A stretch of DNA of 43,609 nucleotides from Streptomyces mexicanus (GCF_902506575.1 NZ_LR732544.1:2071703-2115311); one strand, 5' to 3'. Shown: positions 1 through 8,031, counted from the stretch's first letter. Made by a program: numbers and translations. Notes: generated by a model from the sequence alone, not told the origin.

Positions 1-2
1 GT

Positions 3-947
3 GCTGAGGCGGCGGCCGGTGCGGAGAGGGCGGCGGGCCGGGGGCTGCTGGTGATCGGGGACGTGGTGACCGATGTCGTCGCCCGGCACCGGGGCCCGCC
101 CGCGTCCGGCACCGACACGCCCGCGGCGATCCGGCTGGTGCCCGGTGGGGCCGGGGCCAACGTGGCCTGTTGGGCGGTCCATCAAGGGTGCCCGGACGTG
201 CGGCTGCTCGGCCGGGTGGGCACGGACACGGCGTCCTGGCACGAGCGGGAGCTGGTCGCCTCGGGGGTGCGGCCCCGGCTCGTGGTGGACGCCGAGGCAC
301 CCACCGGAACGGTGGTCTGCCTGGTGGACGCGGCGAACGCGGGCGAGCGCACGTTCCTCACCGACAGCGGGGCCTCGCTGCGCCTTGGGCCGGCGGACTG
401 GTCGGAGGCGTTGTTGGACGGGGTGGCCCGGCTGCACCTGTCGGGCTACCTGCTGTTCTCCGCGCCGGGCCGGGCGCTGGTGGCCACGGCCGTCACCTCC
501 GCCCGGGCGCGCGATGTGCCCGTCAGCCTGGATCCGGCCTCGGCCGGATTCCTCGCCGGGCTGGGAGTGCAGCGGTTCCTGGAGCTGGCCGAGGGAGTGG
601 ACGTGCTGCTGCCCAGCCGGGACGAGGCGTGTCTGCTGACGGGGCTGTCCGACCCGGCGGACGCGGCGGCCAAGCTGAGCCGGCACGTCCCGCTGGTGGT
701 GGCCACGCAGGGCGCCGACGGGGCGCTGGTGGCCCGCTCGGGGGTCGTCGAGGCGCGCGTGCCCGCCGTACCGGCGGTGCCCAGGGACACGACGGGTGCC
801 GGTGACGCCTTAACCGGGGCGTTCCTGGCCGTCCTGCTGGCCGGCGCCGATCCCGGGACCGCGGCGGCGGAGGGCTGCCGGGCGGGCGCGCTGGCGGTGG
901 AGCGGATGGGCGGCAGGCCTCCGAGAGGTCCCGCCGACGTCACCTAG
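3..947 (+). CDS. PfkB-family carbohydrate kinase, 5' end cut by window edge
   Basis: ATP-dependent sugar or nucleoside kinase of the ribokinase/PfkB fold. The N-terminal glycine-rich substrate motif GGAGANVACWAVHQG is near residues 32-46 counted from the GTG at 51. The C-terminal PfkB signature DTTGAGDALTGAF carries the catalytic Asp and the anion hole. The frame is open to the left edge, and the residues before the GTG at 51 (RGLLVIGDVVTD) already look like the first beta strand of the fold. The true start is therefore probably upstream of the window; GTG at 51 is only the first internal candidate. The substrate cannot be read from sequence. In actinobacteria such kinases often follow pseudouridine-5'-phosphate glycosidase, which would suggest pseudouridine kinase, but that neighbour is outside the window. 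The gene ends in a TAG just before a tandem-repeat array and converges on a methyltransferase. Confidence 0.85.
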   Translation, partial: AEAAAGAERAAGRGLLVIGDVVTDVVARHRGPPASGTDTPAAIRLVPGGAGANVACWAVHQGCPDVRLLGRVGTDTASWHERELVASGVRPRLVVDAEAPTGTVVCLVDAANAGERTFLTDSGASLRLGPADWSEALLDGVARLHLSGYLLFSAPGRALVATAVTSARARDVPVSLDPASAGFLAGLGVQRFLELAEGVDVLLPSRDEACLLTGLSDPADAAAKLSRHVPLVVATQGADGALVARSGVVEARVPAVPAVPRDTTGAGDALTGAFLAVLLAGADPGTAAAEGCRAGALAVERMGGRPPRGPADVT

Positions 948-950
948 GGC

Positions 951-1071
951 GTGTGCAGGAGTTCAGGTGCGCGGGACTCGACATGTACAGGACCTCGCGC
1001 GCGGAACTCGACGTGTGCAGGACCTCGCGCGCGGAACTCACGTGTGCAGGACTTCGCGTGTGCGGGGACTC
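951..1071. repeat. Tandem repeat array, four ~30-bp units
   Basis: Four units begin at 951, 983, 1013 and 1042 (32, 30, 29 and 30 bp). Each starts GTGTGCAGGA or a close variant and carries a core like CCTCGCGCGCGGAACTC. The array fills the gap between the convergent kinase and methyltransferase genes. Small ORFs across it merely translate the repeat. No spacers are present, so it is not a CRISPR array. Confidence 0.85.
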
Positions 1072-1138
1072 TTCGGGGCCGGGGCCGGGGCGAGGCGCGA
1101 GGGCCCGCGTCGTATGAGGTGCCCCCCGGCTGCGTCGG

Positions 1139-2071
1139 CTACGGCTTGAGGCCCCACGCGGAGATCATGGGTGCCGTGGCCAGGTCCATCGTGCCGGAGG
1201 CCACGTTGGCCAGGTGGCGGTCGATCTCCTCGTCCGTGGCCAGGCCCGCGGCGACGAGCCGGCCGCGGATCTGGCGGACGGTGGCGGACTCCAGGGCGGC
1301 GCAGGCCTGCGAGGCGACGGGGAAGTAGGCGTCGGCCTCGACCCGTTGCAGCCCGGCCGCGCGCAGCAGGCCCGGCAGCTTGCGCCCGTACGACAGGTCG
1401 GCCCCGCGGTCTGCGAGCAGCCGGCGGAAGCCGTGGCGCAGCCGGTTGGCCAGTTCCTCCGCCGGTCCGCGTTCGTCGGGGCAGAGCAGTGGCTGAAGCG
1501 CGGGGTCGGCGTCCTCGAGCAGGAGCCGGCCGCCGGGCCGCAGGGCCTTGATCATGGACCGCAGTGCTCGCTCCCGGTCGGGCACGTGGACCAGGACGAG
1601 CCGGGCGTGCACGAGGTCGAAGCCCTCCCCCGGCGGTTCGTCGGCGCCCACGTCGTGGACCCGTACCCGCACCGGTGAGCGGTCGGCGGCGGCGACCAGC
1701 GAGGTGTCGATGTCGGTCGCCAGGACCTCACCGGTGGGGCCGACCCGCTCGGCCAGCCAGGAGACGACGGACGTCCCGCCGGCGCCGACCTCCCAGCACC
1801 GCCACCCACGGTCCACGCCGAGCGCCTCCAGGTGCCGGAAGGTCGTGGGGTCGAAGAGGTGGGCGAATGCGTCGAAACGTTCACCCGCCTCGGTCTGCCG
1901 GTTGTCCAGCAGGTATCCGTCGCCGTGCGTACCGCCGGTCCCGCGGGTACCACCAGTCCCCCCGCGGGTACCACCAGTCTCGCGAGTGCCGTCGGTCCCC
2001 CTCATCCCTTCCGTCCCGTACATCCTGCTTGTCCCCTTCGTTCTGTTGGTCCCTTCAGTCGCGTGGGACAT
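1139..2071 (-). CDS. Class I SAM-dependent methyltransferase with repetitive Gly-Thr N-terminus
   Basis: A Rossmann-fold methyltransferase of 310 aa from the ATG at 2071. Motif I is WEVGAGGTSVVSWLAERVG. The next acidic loop is VLATDID, followed by FDLVHARLVLVHVPDRERAL and the post-motif LRPGGRLLLEDADP. The substrate is unknown; the C-terminal half resembles small-molecule methyltransferases of the UbiE/phytol type. The first ~50 residues are low complexity with Gly-Thr repeated about ten times, encoded by a short-period DNA repeat. An internal start just before the conserved NRQTEAGERFDAFAHLF segment is possible, but the ATG at 2071 lies 7 bp beyond the stop of the upstream kinase-like gene, which fits translational coupling. 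Product class is certain; start is moderate. Confidence 0.85.
   Translation of the reverse strand: MSHATEGTNRTKGTSRMYGTEGMRGTDGTRETGGTRGGTGGTRGTGGTHGDGYLLDNRQTEAGERFDAFAHLFDPTTFRHLEALGVDRGWRCWEVGAGGTSVVSWLAERVGPTGEVLATDIDTSLVAAADRSPVRVRVHDVGADEPPGEGFDLVHARLVLVHVPDRERALRSMIKALRPGGRLLLEDADPALQPLLCPDERGPAEELANRLRHGFRRLLADRGADLSYGRKLPGLLRAAGLQRVEADAYFPVASQACAALESATVRQIRGRLVAAGLATDEEIDRHLANVASGTMDLATAPMISAWGLKP
1929..2000. repeat. Short-period repeat encoding the Gly-Thr tail of the methyltransferase
   Basis: Imperfect units of 17-21 bp with the core GGTACCACCAGTC on the + strand begin near 1929, 1946 and 1967. Weaker derivatives continue to about 2060. Read on the minus strand they encode alternating Gly and Thr, so this array is translated, unlike most others in the window. 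Confidence 0.7.
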
Positions 2072-2078
2072 GCCGCGA

Positions 2079-2729
2079 TCATCGCTCACCGGTGGTGCGG
2101 CCGCTCCACGCCGGGTGGCGCGGGTCGTCGGCGCGTACCAGCACGTCCGCCGTGCCGGCCGGGTCGGTCTCGGTCTCGTAGCGCTCGAAGGCCGGCAGTG
2201 TCCAGTGCTCCGCCTCGGGGGTGCGGCGGCGCAGGGCGCCCGCGGAGAGCAGGACGTGGACGGTGAGGTCGAAGGGGAACCAGTGGCGCAGCAGGAGCGG
2301 GCCGTGCAGCAACAGCAGTCCGCCGGGCGGGAGCCGGACGTAGGAGCTGCGGGTGGCGCGGTCGGTGGCCGGGTCCCGCAGGTCGGGCAGGACACGGCCG
2401 TCACCGCCGGGTTCGAGGGGGCCGAAGACCTCGCGCCACAGGGCTCCGGTGTCCAGCCAGCCGTCGTAGTAGGAGTCCACGTCGCGGTGGCCGTGTTCCA
2501 GGCGCAGGGACGCCGGGCGCAGGAAGCCCTCGGCGCCGACGACCAGCGACGGCCGGCCGCGTACGCGCAGCGCCTCCGCGACGCGCCCGGCCAGGTCGCC
2601 CGGGCGGGCGGCCGGGGCACCGTCGAAGGCGACCCGTGGCCACGAACCGCCGTCGCCCGGTTCCAGATCGAGCAGCCGTTCGGCCAGGAGGTCGCCGAGC
2701 CGCTCCCAGGTGATCGCTTCGAGTCGCAC
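2079..2729 (-). CDS. Uridine-kinase-like protein with degenerate P-loop
   Basis: A 216-aa protein from the GTG at 2729, chosen because VRLEAITWERLGDLLAERL begins a conserved helix, whereas the longer frame adds Pro/Arg-rich residues. It resembles the uridine kinase-like P-loop family by overall order: a strand RVAFDGAP, an adenylation-like GRPSLVVGAEGF, a DVDSYYDGW segment equivalent to the substrate region, a PGGLLLLHGPLLL strand, then an HW-FDLTVHV strand and the lid-like RRRTPEAEHW. The usual GxxxxGK[ST] phosphate loop is not intact: the equivalent DGAPAARPGDLA lacks the lysine. Catalysis is thus doubtful or atypical. It is read first of a two-gene unit with the methyltransferase. Confidence 0.7.
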   Translation of the reverse strand: MRLEAITWERLGDLLAERLLDLEPGDGGSWPRVAFDGAPAARPGDLAGRVAEALRVRGRPSLVVGAEGFLRPASLRLEHGHRDVDSYYDGWLDTGALWREVFGPLEPGGDGRVLPDLRDPATDRATRSSYVRLPPGGLLLLHGPLLLRHWFPFDLTVHVLLSAGALRRRTPEAEHWTLPAFERYETETDPAGTADVLVRADDPRHPAWSGRTTGER

Positions 2730-2889
2730 ACGGCCATGATGCGCCAGGCCCACCGGGGGCCGGGCCGCCCGGGGTACGGACAGGCCCGGTGCAGCGGCGT
2801 GCGGAGTGCGGGCGCGGCGGGGAAGGCGCGGCGGGGATGTGGGCACGTGCCCGGGTGCACCGGAGCCGCGCCGGGGGAATCACCCCCGC

Positions 2890-3654
2890 GTGGTCCTCCC
2901 CTCGACGTCTCCCCTGCGCGCCGGCCTTGTCGTCGTCCAGCCGCTGCGGCGCAAGCACTGCGCCGCGTGCCGCCGCGGCCCACTGCCCCTGCTCGTCCTG
3001 GAGGACGGCGTGCCCCGCTGCCTGGCCTGCGCCGACCTCGGTCACCTGGTGTTCCTCCCCCGCGGCGACACCGCGCTGACCCGCAGGTCGCGGGAGGAGA
3101 GCGCGCTGTGGGCGGTCGTGGTGCGGTTCAACCGGCGCAGGGGCCGCTACGAGCGGCAGGGCCTCCTCGTCGAGGAGGAGGCCCTGGCCCGGGCCGAGTC
3201 CCGGTGCCTGGCGGACGCCGAGGCACGCCGTCGGCGCCGGGCCCGGGACGCGCGGCGGCGGGCGGCGCAGGACGCGCGGTTCGCGGAGGCGTTCGCGACG
3301 CAGATCCGCCGGCTGTTCCCCGGGTGCCCGCCCGACCGGGCCGGGGCCATCGCCGCGCACGCCTCCGAGCGCGGCAGCGGGCGGGTCGGGCGCAGCGCCG
3401 CGGGGCGCGCGCTGTCCGAGGGCGCGGTCACGTGTGCGGTGATCGCGTCCGTACGGCACCTGGACACCCCGTACGACCGGCTGCTGATGGACGGGGTGGC
3501 ACGGCACGAGGCCCGGCGGCGGATCGCGGCGGACGTGGAAGCGGTGCTGCGGGGGTGGCGCGAGGCGGTGGGGACAGCAGCAGCCGCACAGTCGCCGGTC
3601 ACCGGGACGGAGGCCGCGACGAAGCCGACGGTACGGACGGACATCGCCGGCTGA
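2890..3654 (+). CDS. DUF2293 domain protein with zinc-ribbon-like Cys pairs
   Basis: A 254-aa protein of unknown function. It carries two CxxC pairs (Cys24/27 and Cys44/47 from the GTG at 2890), suggesting a metal ribbon. A long Arg/Ala-rich helix follows (about residues 90-140), then a compact C-terminal domain containing IRRLFPGCPPDRAGAIAAHA and RSAAGRALSEGAV, typical of DUF2293. The frame extends to a GTG at 2806, but that stretch looks unconserved. The stop codon and the last eight residues (TVRTDIAG) lie inside the first copies of the adjacent tandem repeat, so the C-terminus has been shaped by the repeat. The gene is divergent from the kinase-like gene. Confidence 0.75.
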   Translation: MVLPSTSPLRAGLVVVQPLRRKHCAACRRGPLPLLVLEDGVPRCLACADLGHLVFLPRGDTALTRRSREESALWAVVVRFNRRRGRYERQGLLVEEEALARAESRCLADAEARRRRRARDARRRAAQDARFAEAFATQIRRLFPGCPPDRAGAIAAHASERGSGRVGRSAAGRALSEGAVTCAVIASVRHLDTPYDRLLMDGVARHEARRRIAADVEAVLRGWREAVGTAAAAQSPVTGTEAATKPTVRTDIAG

Positions 3655-3790
3655 ACCGGGACGGACGGGCGTCGCCGGCTGACCGGTACGGACGGGCGTC
3701 GCCGGCTGACCGGTACGGACGGGCGTCGCCGGCTGACCGGGTACGGACGGACGTCGTCGGCTGACCGGGTACGGACGCGTGTCGCCGGCC
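3631..3790. repeat. Tandem repeat array, six ~27-bp units
   Basis: Units start at 3631, 3659, 3686, 3713, 3741 and 3769 with a period of 27-28 bp and the core CGTCGCCGGCTGACCG. The two central copies are identical over 27 bp. Unit 1 contains the stop codon of the DUF2293 gene; the last partial unit ends about 160 bp before the GltD start. No spacers are present. Confidence 0.9.
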
Positions 3791-3951
3791 AAGGCGCGGA
3801 CGACCATCCCCGGGTGGGCGCCGGCCGCCTCGGCTCCTCCCCTCCTCCCCCCCTCGCAGCCCGGGTCGCAGGCCCTGCGGGTCCGGCCGGGGCGTCGTAT
3901 CGTGGCGGCAGGGGCGTCGCCCGGGGACGCGCGGAGGCGAGGGAGACGGCG

Positions 3952-5439
3952 ATGGCCGATCCCAAGGGTTTCCTGTCCACGCCCCGCCGGGAGTGGCCGC
4001 GCAGGCCGGTCGGCGAGCGGGTGCGGGACTGGAACGAGGTGTACGTTCCGGGCGCGCTGCTGCCGATCATCAGCAAGCAGGCCGACCGGTGCATGGACTG
4101 CGGGATCCCGTTCTGCCACCAGGCCTGTCCGCTGGGCAATCTGATCCCCGAGTGGAACGACCTGGTCTCCCGGGAGGACTGGCGGGCGGCGAGCGACCGG
4201 CTGCACGCCACGAACAACTTCCCCGAGTTCACCGGCCGGTTGTGCCCGGCGCCGTGCGAGGCGGGGTGCGTGCTGGCCATCAACCAGCCGGCCGTCACCA
4301 TCAAGAACGTCGAGTGCGCCATCGCCGACCGCGCCTGGGAGGAAGGTTTCGTCGAACCGCGCCCGCCGGAGCGGCTGTCGGACCGCACCGTCGCCGTGAT
4401 CGGCTCGGGGCCGACGGGGCTCGCCGCGGCCCAGCAGCTGACCCGCGCCGGCCACACGGTCGCCGTGTACGAGCGGGACGACCGGCTCGGCGGGCTGATG
4501 CGGTACGGCATCCCCGAGTTCAAGATGGAGAAGCACCATCTGGACCGGCGGCTGGAGCAGATGCGGGCCGAGGGGACGAGGTTCCGTACGTCCACGGTGG
4601 TGGGACGGGACATCGACGCGGCGGAGCTGCGGGCGCGCTACGACGTCGTGGTGATCGCCACGGGGGCCACCGCGTGGCGCGAACTCGACGTGCCGGGGCG
4701 GGAACTGGCCGGAGTGCACCAGGCCATGGAGTACCTCCCGCCGGCGAACCGGGTGCGCGAGGGGGACATCGAGGTCTCCCCGCTGTCCGCCGCGGGCCGG
4801 CACGTGGTCATCGTGGGCGGCGGGGACACGGGAGCCGACTGCCTGGGGACGGCGGTGCGGCAGGGCGCCGCGTCCGTGACCCAGCTGGACATCTACGCCC
4901 AGCCCGGCACCGAGCGCGACGACGACACCGAGCCGTGGCCGACCTATCCGAAGATCTACCGCCTCTCGGCCGCGCACGAGGAGGCGGCCACGCTGCGCAC
5001 GGCGCCGGCCGCGGACGCCGACGCGCGGCTCTTCGCCGCCTCGACGCTGCGCTTCTCCGGTGACGCGGACGGGCATGTGCGCGCGTTGCACCTGGTCGAG
5101 GTGGACGCGCGACGGCGACCCCTGCCGGGTACCGAACGGACGCTCCCGGCCGACCTGGTGCTGCTCGCGCTGGGGTTCTCGGGGCCGGACCGGCACGACG
5201 GGCTGATCGACCAGCTGGGCATCGAGCTGACGCCGCGCGGCACGATCGCGCGGGACGCCGGGTTCGCGACGAACGTCCCCGGTGTGTTCGCCGCCGGGGA
5301 CGCCGCGCGCGGGCAGTCGCTGATCGTGTGGGCGATCGCGGAGGGGCGGGCGGTGGCGGCGGCGGTGGACCGCCACCTCACGGGCAGGTCCGAGCTGCCG
5401 ACGCCGATCGGTCCGTACGACCGGCCGATGACGGTCTAG
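3952..5439 (+). CDS. gltD: Glutamate synthase small subunit-like NADPH oxidoreductase (GltD), stand-alone
   Basis: A flavin- and Fe-S-dependent NADPH oxidoreductase of 495 aa, full length for GltD. The N-terminal Fe-S domain has Cys47, 50, 55, 59 (CMDCGIPFCHQACP) and Cys98, 102, 106 (CPAPCEAGC). The FAD-binding Rossmann motif is VAVIGSGPTGLAAAQQL at ~147, the NADPH motif is VVIVGGGDTGADCLG at ~285, and the C-terminal FAD motif is GVFAAGDAARGQSLIVWAI. In glutamate synthase this subunit passes electrons from NADPH to the large subunit. No gltB lies next to it, so it may serve a distant large subunit or act as an independent electron donor. The ATG at 3952 gives the usual MADPKGFL start. The gene is flanked by repeat arrays on both sides. 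Confidence 0.93.
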   Translation: MADPKGFLSTPRREWPRRPVGERVRDWNEVYVPGALLPIISKQADRCMDCGIPFCHQACPLGNLIPEWNDLVSREDWRAASDRLHATNNFPEFTGRLCPAPCEAGCVLAINQPAVTIKNVECAIADRAWEEGFVEPRPPERLSDRTVAVIGSGPTGLAAAQQLTRAGHTVAVYERDDRLGGLMRYGIPEFKMEKHHLDRRLEQMRAEGTRFRTSTVVGRDIDAAELRARYDVVVIATGATAWRELDVPGRELAGVHQAMEYLPPANRVREGDIEVSPLSAAGRHVVIVGGGDTGADCLGTAVRQGAASVTQLDIYAQPGTERDDDTEPWPTYPKIYRLSAAHEEAATLRTAPAADADARLFAASTLRFSGDADGHVRALHLVEVDARRRPLPGTERTLPADLVLLALGFSGPDRHDGLIDQLGIELTPRGTIARDAGFATNVPGVFAAGDAARGQSLIVWAIAEGRAVAAAVDRHLTGRSELPTPIGPYDRPMTV

Positions 5440-5450
5440 CCTCCGCGCCT

Positions 5451-5651
5451 CCGCGACCGCCATGACCGTGCATCTGCGGGCCCCGCGACCGCCATGACCG
5501 TGCATCCGCGGCCTCCGGCCGCCCTGGCCGAGCGGGCCACGGGCAGCCGGACCCGGTTGCCGGATGCCGATTGCCCGATGCCGGTCGCCGGGTGGTTGTC
5601 GGATGCCGGTGGCCGGATGCCGGTCGTCGGGTGGTTGCTGGATACCGGATG
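5451..5651. repeat. Two adjacent tandem duplications downstream of gltD
   Basis: A ~30-bp unit with core CGCGACCGCCATGACCGTGC occurs at 5451 and 5483. A separate 39-bp unit with the core GATGCCGGTCG followed by GGGTGGTTG occurs at 5574 and 5613, flanked by degenerate copies of GGATGCCG. The block fills the convergent gap between gltD and the DUF574 gene. Confidence 0.8.
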
Positions 5652-5680
5652 GCCGGTGGCCACGTACTGTCGGGGCTTGC

Positions 5681-6529
5681 TCAGGGCTTGCGGGCCACCG
5701 CCCCGTATCCCGGGATCACCCCGTCGTCCTGTCCCGGTACCGGCTCACCCAGTTCCGGGTGCCACCGGTGGACCACCTCGACGCCGGGTTCGACCAGTTT
5801 CAGGCCGTCGAAGAAGCGGGCGAACTCCTCACGGGAGCGCAGGGCGAGGGTGACGCCGGCCGCCTTCAGCTTCTCGGTGGCCGCCGCGGACTCCTCCGGG
5901 GTGAAGTCGGCGGTGGCGTGGGTCATCATCAGGTAGCTGCCGGAGGGCAGTTCGGCGAGCAGCCGGCGCACCAGGTCGTGCGCGCCGTCCTCGTCGGAGA
6001 CGAAGTGGAGCAGCGCGACCAGGCAGAGCGCGACCGGCCGGGTGAGGTCCAGGATCTTGCGGGCGCCGTCGAGGACGGTGGCCGGGTCGCGGACGTCGGC
6101 CTGCAGGTACTCGGTGGCACCCTCGGGTGTGCTGCGCAGCAGGGCCGCGGCGTGCGCCAGCACGACGGGGTCGTTGTCGCAGTAGACGACGCGGGCGTCG
6201 GGGGCGACCTGCTGCGCGACCTGGTGCAGGTTCGGCTCGGTCGGGATGCCCGTGCCGACGTCGAGGAACTGCCGGACGCCCCGGCCGACCAGCCAGCGGG
6301 TGGCGCGGTGCATGAACGCCCGGTTCACCTTGGCCATCACCGGCACCCGCGGGTCGAGGGCCAGCATCTGCCGGCCCATCTCCTCGTCGACCGGGTAGTT
6401 GTCCTTGCCGCCGAGATACCAGTCGTACATCCGCGCGGGATGGGGTGTGCCGGTGTCGATCCGGACCGCCTGGGCCGTGGGCGCAGCGGTGGTCCGGTCG
6501 GAGTCGAGAGGCGTGTCCTGCCCGGTCAT
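5681..6529 (-). CDS. DUF574-family SAM-dependent methyltransferase
   Basis: A 282-aa methyltransferase of the actinobacteria-specific DUF574/Methyltransf_19 type. Diagnostic segments are the N-terminal ARMYDWYLGGKDNYPVD, motif I FLDVGTGIPTEPNLHQVA, the acidic loop VVYCDNDPVVLAHA and the C-terminal WHPELGEP. Substrates of this family are largely unknown; the genes are often multicopy in Streptomyces and associated with regulators. The ATG at 6529 is preceded only by a weak Shine-Dalgarno. It lies ~100 bp downstream of the whiJ-type regulator pair on the same strand and may be cotranscribed with it. Confidence 0.9.
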   Translation of the reverse strand: MTGQDTPLDSDRTTAAPTAQAVRIDTGTPHPARMYDWYLGGKDNYPVDEEMGRQMLALDPRVPVMAKVNRAFMHRATRWLVGRGVRQFLDVGTGIPTEPNLHQVAQQVAPDARVVYCDNDPVVLAHAAALLRSTPEGATEYLQADVRDPATVLDGARKILDLTRPVALCLVALLHFVSDEDGAHDLVRRLLAELPSGSYLMMTHATADFTPEESAAATEKLKAAGVTLALRSREEFARFFDGLKLVEPGVEVVHRWHPELGEPVPGQDDGVIPGYGAVARKP

Positions 6530-6626
6530 ACGGCACCCCGTAAGCGTGTGAGGAGAAAGCGTTCGTTCAAGTCCGTGCCAGATTTAGCGAGTTGAGCGCA
6601 GAGCATCAGAAAACAGAGGAATCAGG

Positions 6627-6908
6627 TCAGGAGAGCAGGAAGTCGGCCACCCCCGCCTTGGCGCCCTCGATGAAGGCGGTCATCTCGTCGGTGGTGTAGA
6701 TGAGTGCCGGACCGTCCGGGTCGGTGGACTGGCGCACCGCGATCCGGCCGTCGGCCAGCTTCATGGCCTCCAGGCAGTTGCCCCCGTTGCCGCCGCTCCA
6801 CGGCTTGTGCCAGCCCTCGCTGCCCAGTTCCCGCGCGGGCATGCCGTTGTAGATCCGCTGGCCGCAGGTGCGCGGGCCGAGCGGCTGGGACGACGTGGTG
6901 CGATCCAT
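6627..6908 (-). CDS. DUF397 protein, small partner of the upstream HTH regulator
   Basis: A 93-aa protein ending in the DUF397 pattern: WHKPWSGGNGGNCLEAM, then VRQSTDPDGPALIYT and FIEGAKAGVADFLL. DUF397 proteins sit beside Scr1/WhiJ-type HTH regulators in streptomycetes, where related pairs affect development and antibiotic production. The ATG at 6908 follows the TGA of the HTH gene with no gap, and its AAGGAG ribosome site lies inside the end of that gene, so the two are translationally coupled. It probably modulates the HTH protein by direct contact; that is inference from the family. Confidence 0.9.
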   Translation of the reverse strand: MDRTTSSQPLGPRTCGQRIYNGMPARELGSEGWHKPWSGGNGGNCLEAMKLADGRIAVRQSTDPDGPALIYTTDEMTAFIEGAKAGVADFLLS

Positions 6909-7769
6909 TCAGTACTCCTTGCGGAGATCCCGGAGGATCTCCTTGGTGCGATGTGCCGTAGCGGCCTGCGCCGCCATGCGGTCCATGACCTCCAGGTGGG
7001 TCGCCACCTCGGTGCGCGCGTCCAGGTAGACGGCGCCGGTCAGGTACTCGCTGTAGACCATGTCCGGAAGTTCGGGCACGGCGAATCGGAACAGCACGAA
7101 GGGCCCGTAGGTGCCCGGGTGCGGCCCCGACGAGAACTGGGCTATCTGCAACGTCACATTGGACAGCTCCGCCGCCTCGAGCAGTTTGTCGATCTGAGCG
7201 CGCATCACCTCGGGTGCGCCGACCGGACGGCGCAGCACCGTCTCGTCGAGGACGGCCCAGAACCTGGGCGCGTCCGGGCGGGTGAGCAGCTCCTGACGCT
7301 GCATGCGCAGCGCGACGTGGCGCTCGATGTCCTCCGGGCTGGTCTGGCCGACGGCTCCCGACTCGAGCACGCCGCGCGCGTAGTCCTCGGTCTGCAGCAG
7401 ACCGGGCACGAAGTGCGGCTCGTAGGACCGGATGAGCGCGGCGGCGCCCTCCAGGCTGACGTACATCGAGAACCAGCCCGGGAGGATGTCGTGGAACCGC
7501 TGCCACCAGCCGGGCCGGTTGGCCTCCTCGGCCAGCTGCACGAAGACCTCGGCCTCGTCGTCGGGGACGCCGTAGGCCTTCAGCAGCAGTTGCAGGTACG
7601 GGATCTTGAGGGCGACCTCGGCCATTTCCATGCGGCGGACGGTGGCCGGGGCGACACGCAGGACGCGGGCGGCCTCCTCGCGCTTGAGCCCGGCGCGTTC
7701 CCGCAGGTCGAGCAGACGCCGGCCGAGCACGACCTGTCCGACGGTCGGCGCGGACCGCGGTTCGCTCAC
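6909..7769 (-). CDS. WhiJ/Scr1-type HTH transcriptional regulator (DUF5753)
   Basis: A 286-aa DNA-binding regulator from the GTG at 7769, which is preceded by a GGAGG-rich stretch. The N-terminal XRE-like helix-turn-helix is LRERAGLKREEAARVLRVAP followed by ATVRRMEMAEV (about residues 20-55). The remainder is the DUF5753 sensor domain, recognisable by GWFSMYVSLEGAAALIRSYE, VPGLLQTEDYARGVL and the C-terminal YLDARTEVATHLEVMDRM. It lies head-to-head with the ATPase gene at 8032 and directly upstream of a DUF397 gene. This is the standard whiJ-type arrangement, so it probably controls the divergent pair through the palindrome at 7979-8001. Confidence 0.92.
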   Translation of the reverse strand: MSEPRSAPTVGQVVLGRRLLDLRERAGLKREEAARVLRVAPATVRRMEMAEVALKIPYLQLLLKAYGVPDDEAEVFVQLAEEANRPGWWQRFHDILPGWFSMYVSLEGAAALIRSYEPHFVPGLLQTEDYARGVLESGAVGQTSPEDIERHVALRMQRQELLTRPDAPRFWAVLDETVLRRPVGAPEVMRAQIDKLLEAAELSNVTLQIAQFSSGPHPGTYGPFVLFRFAVPELPDMVYSEYLTGAVYLDARTEVATHLEVMDRMAAQAATAHRTKEILRDLRKEY

Positions 7770-7978
7770 CCTCCACCTCCACCAAGTCACGGCAGGCCCG
7801 AAGCCTCCGCCGGGTCACGGAGCCCCGAAGGGCCGGGTCGGCCCGAAGAATCCCGACAGCCCTGCGGCGCCATTCGAAGATACGTTCGAAGACCGGGACA
7901 GGTCTCCGGCGATCCCAACTGGCGCCGCGCGACGTGCTGTTGCGAGCAGTGTGCCACGCCCTTGCACTGCGTCATACA

Positions 7979-8001
7979 GCACTCTGCATTTTTCAGAGTG
8001 G
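7979..8001. promoter_or_regulatory. Palindromic operator candidate in the divergent whiJ-type intergenic region
   Basis: Arms CACTCTG (7980-7986) and CAGAGTG (7994-8000) flank a T-rich 7-nt centre in a very GC-rich background, 32 bp before the ATPase start. A second inverted repeat, CTTGCCA (8004-8010) and TGGCAAG (8033-8039), brackets the start codon. A possible -35, TTGCAC at 7962, lies 17 nt before TGCATT. Location suggests binding by the adjacent HTH regulator. This is inference. Confidence 0.5.
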
Positions 8002-8031
8002 CTCTTGCCAAGTGTTCACGACAGGGCGATA

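Noticed and set aside
951..1328. 125-aa + strand ORF in the gap after the sugar kinase
   Set aside because: Its N-terminal half only translates the 30-bp repeat and the rest is antisense to the methyltransferase.
1548..3764. 738-codon + strand frame
   Set aside because: It overlaps the methyltransferase, kinase-like and DUF2293 genes in other frames and shows no recognisable domain.
3631..3790. CRISPR-like array
   Set aside because: The units are directly adjacent without spacers and no cas gene is in the window; it is a simple tandem repeat. The same holds for the other arrays.
2401..5505. 1034-codon minus-strand frame
   Set aside because: It is antisense to the conserved GltD and DUF2293 genes and has no domain.
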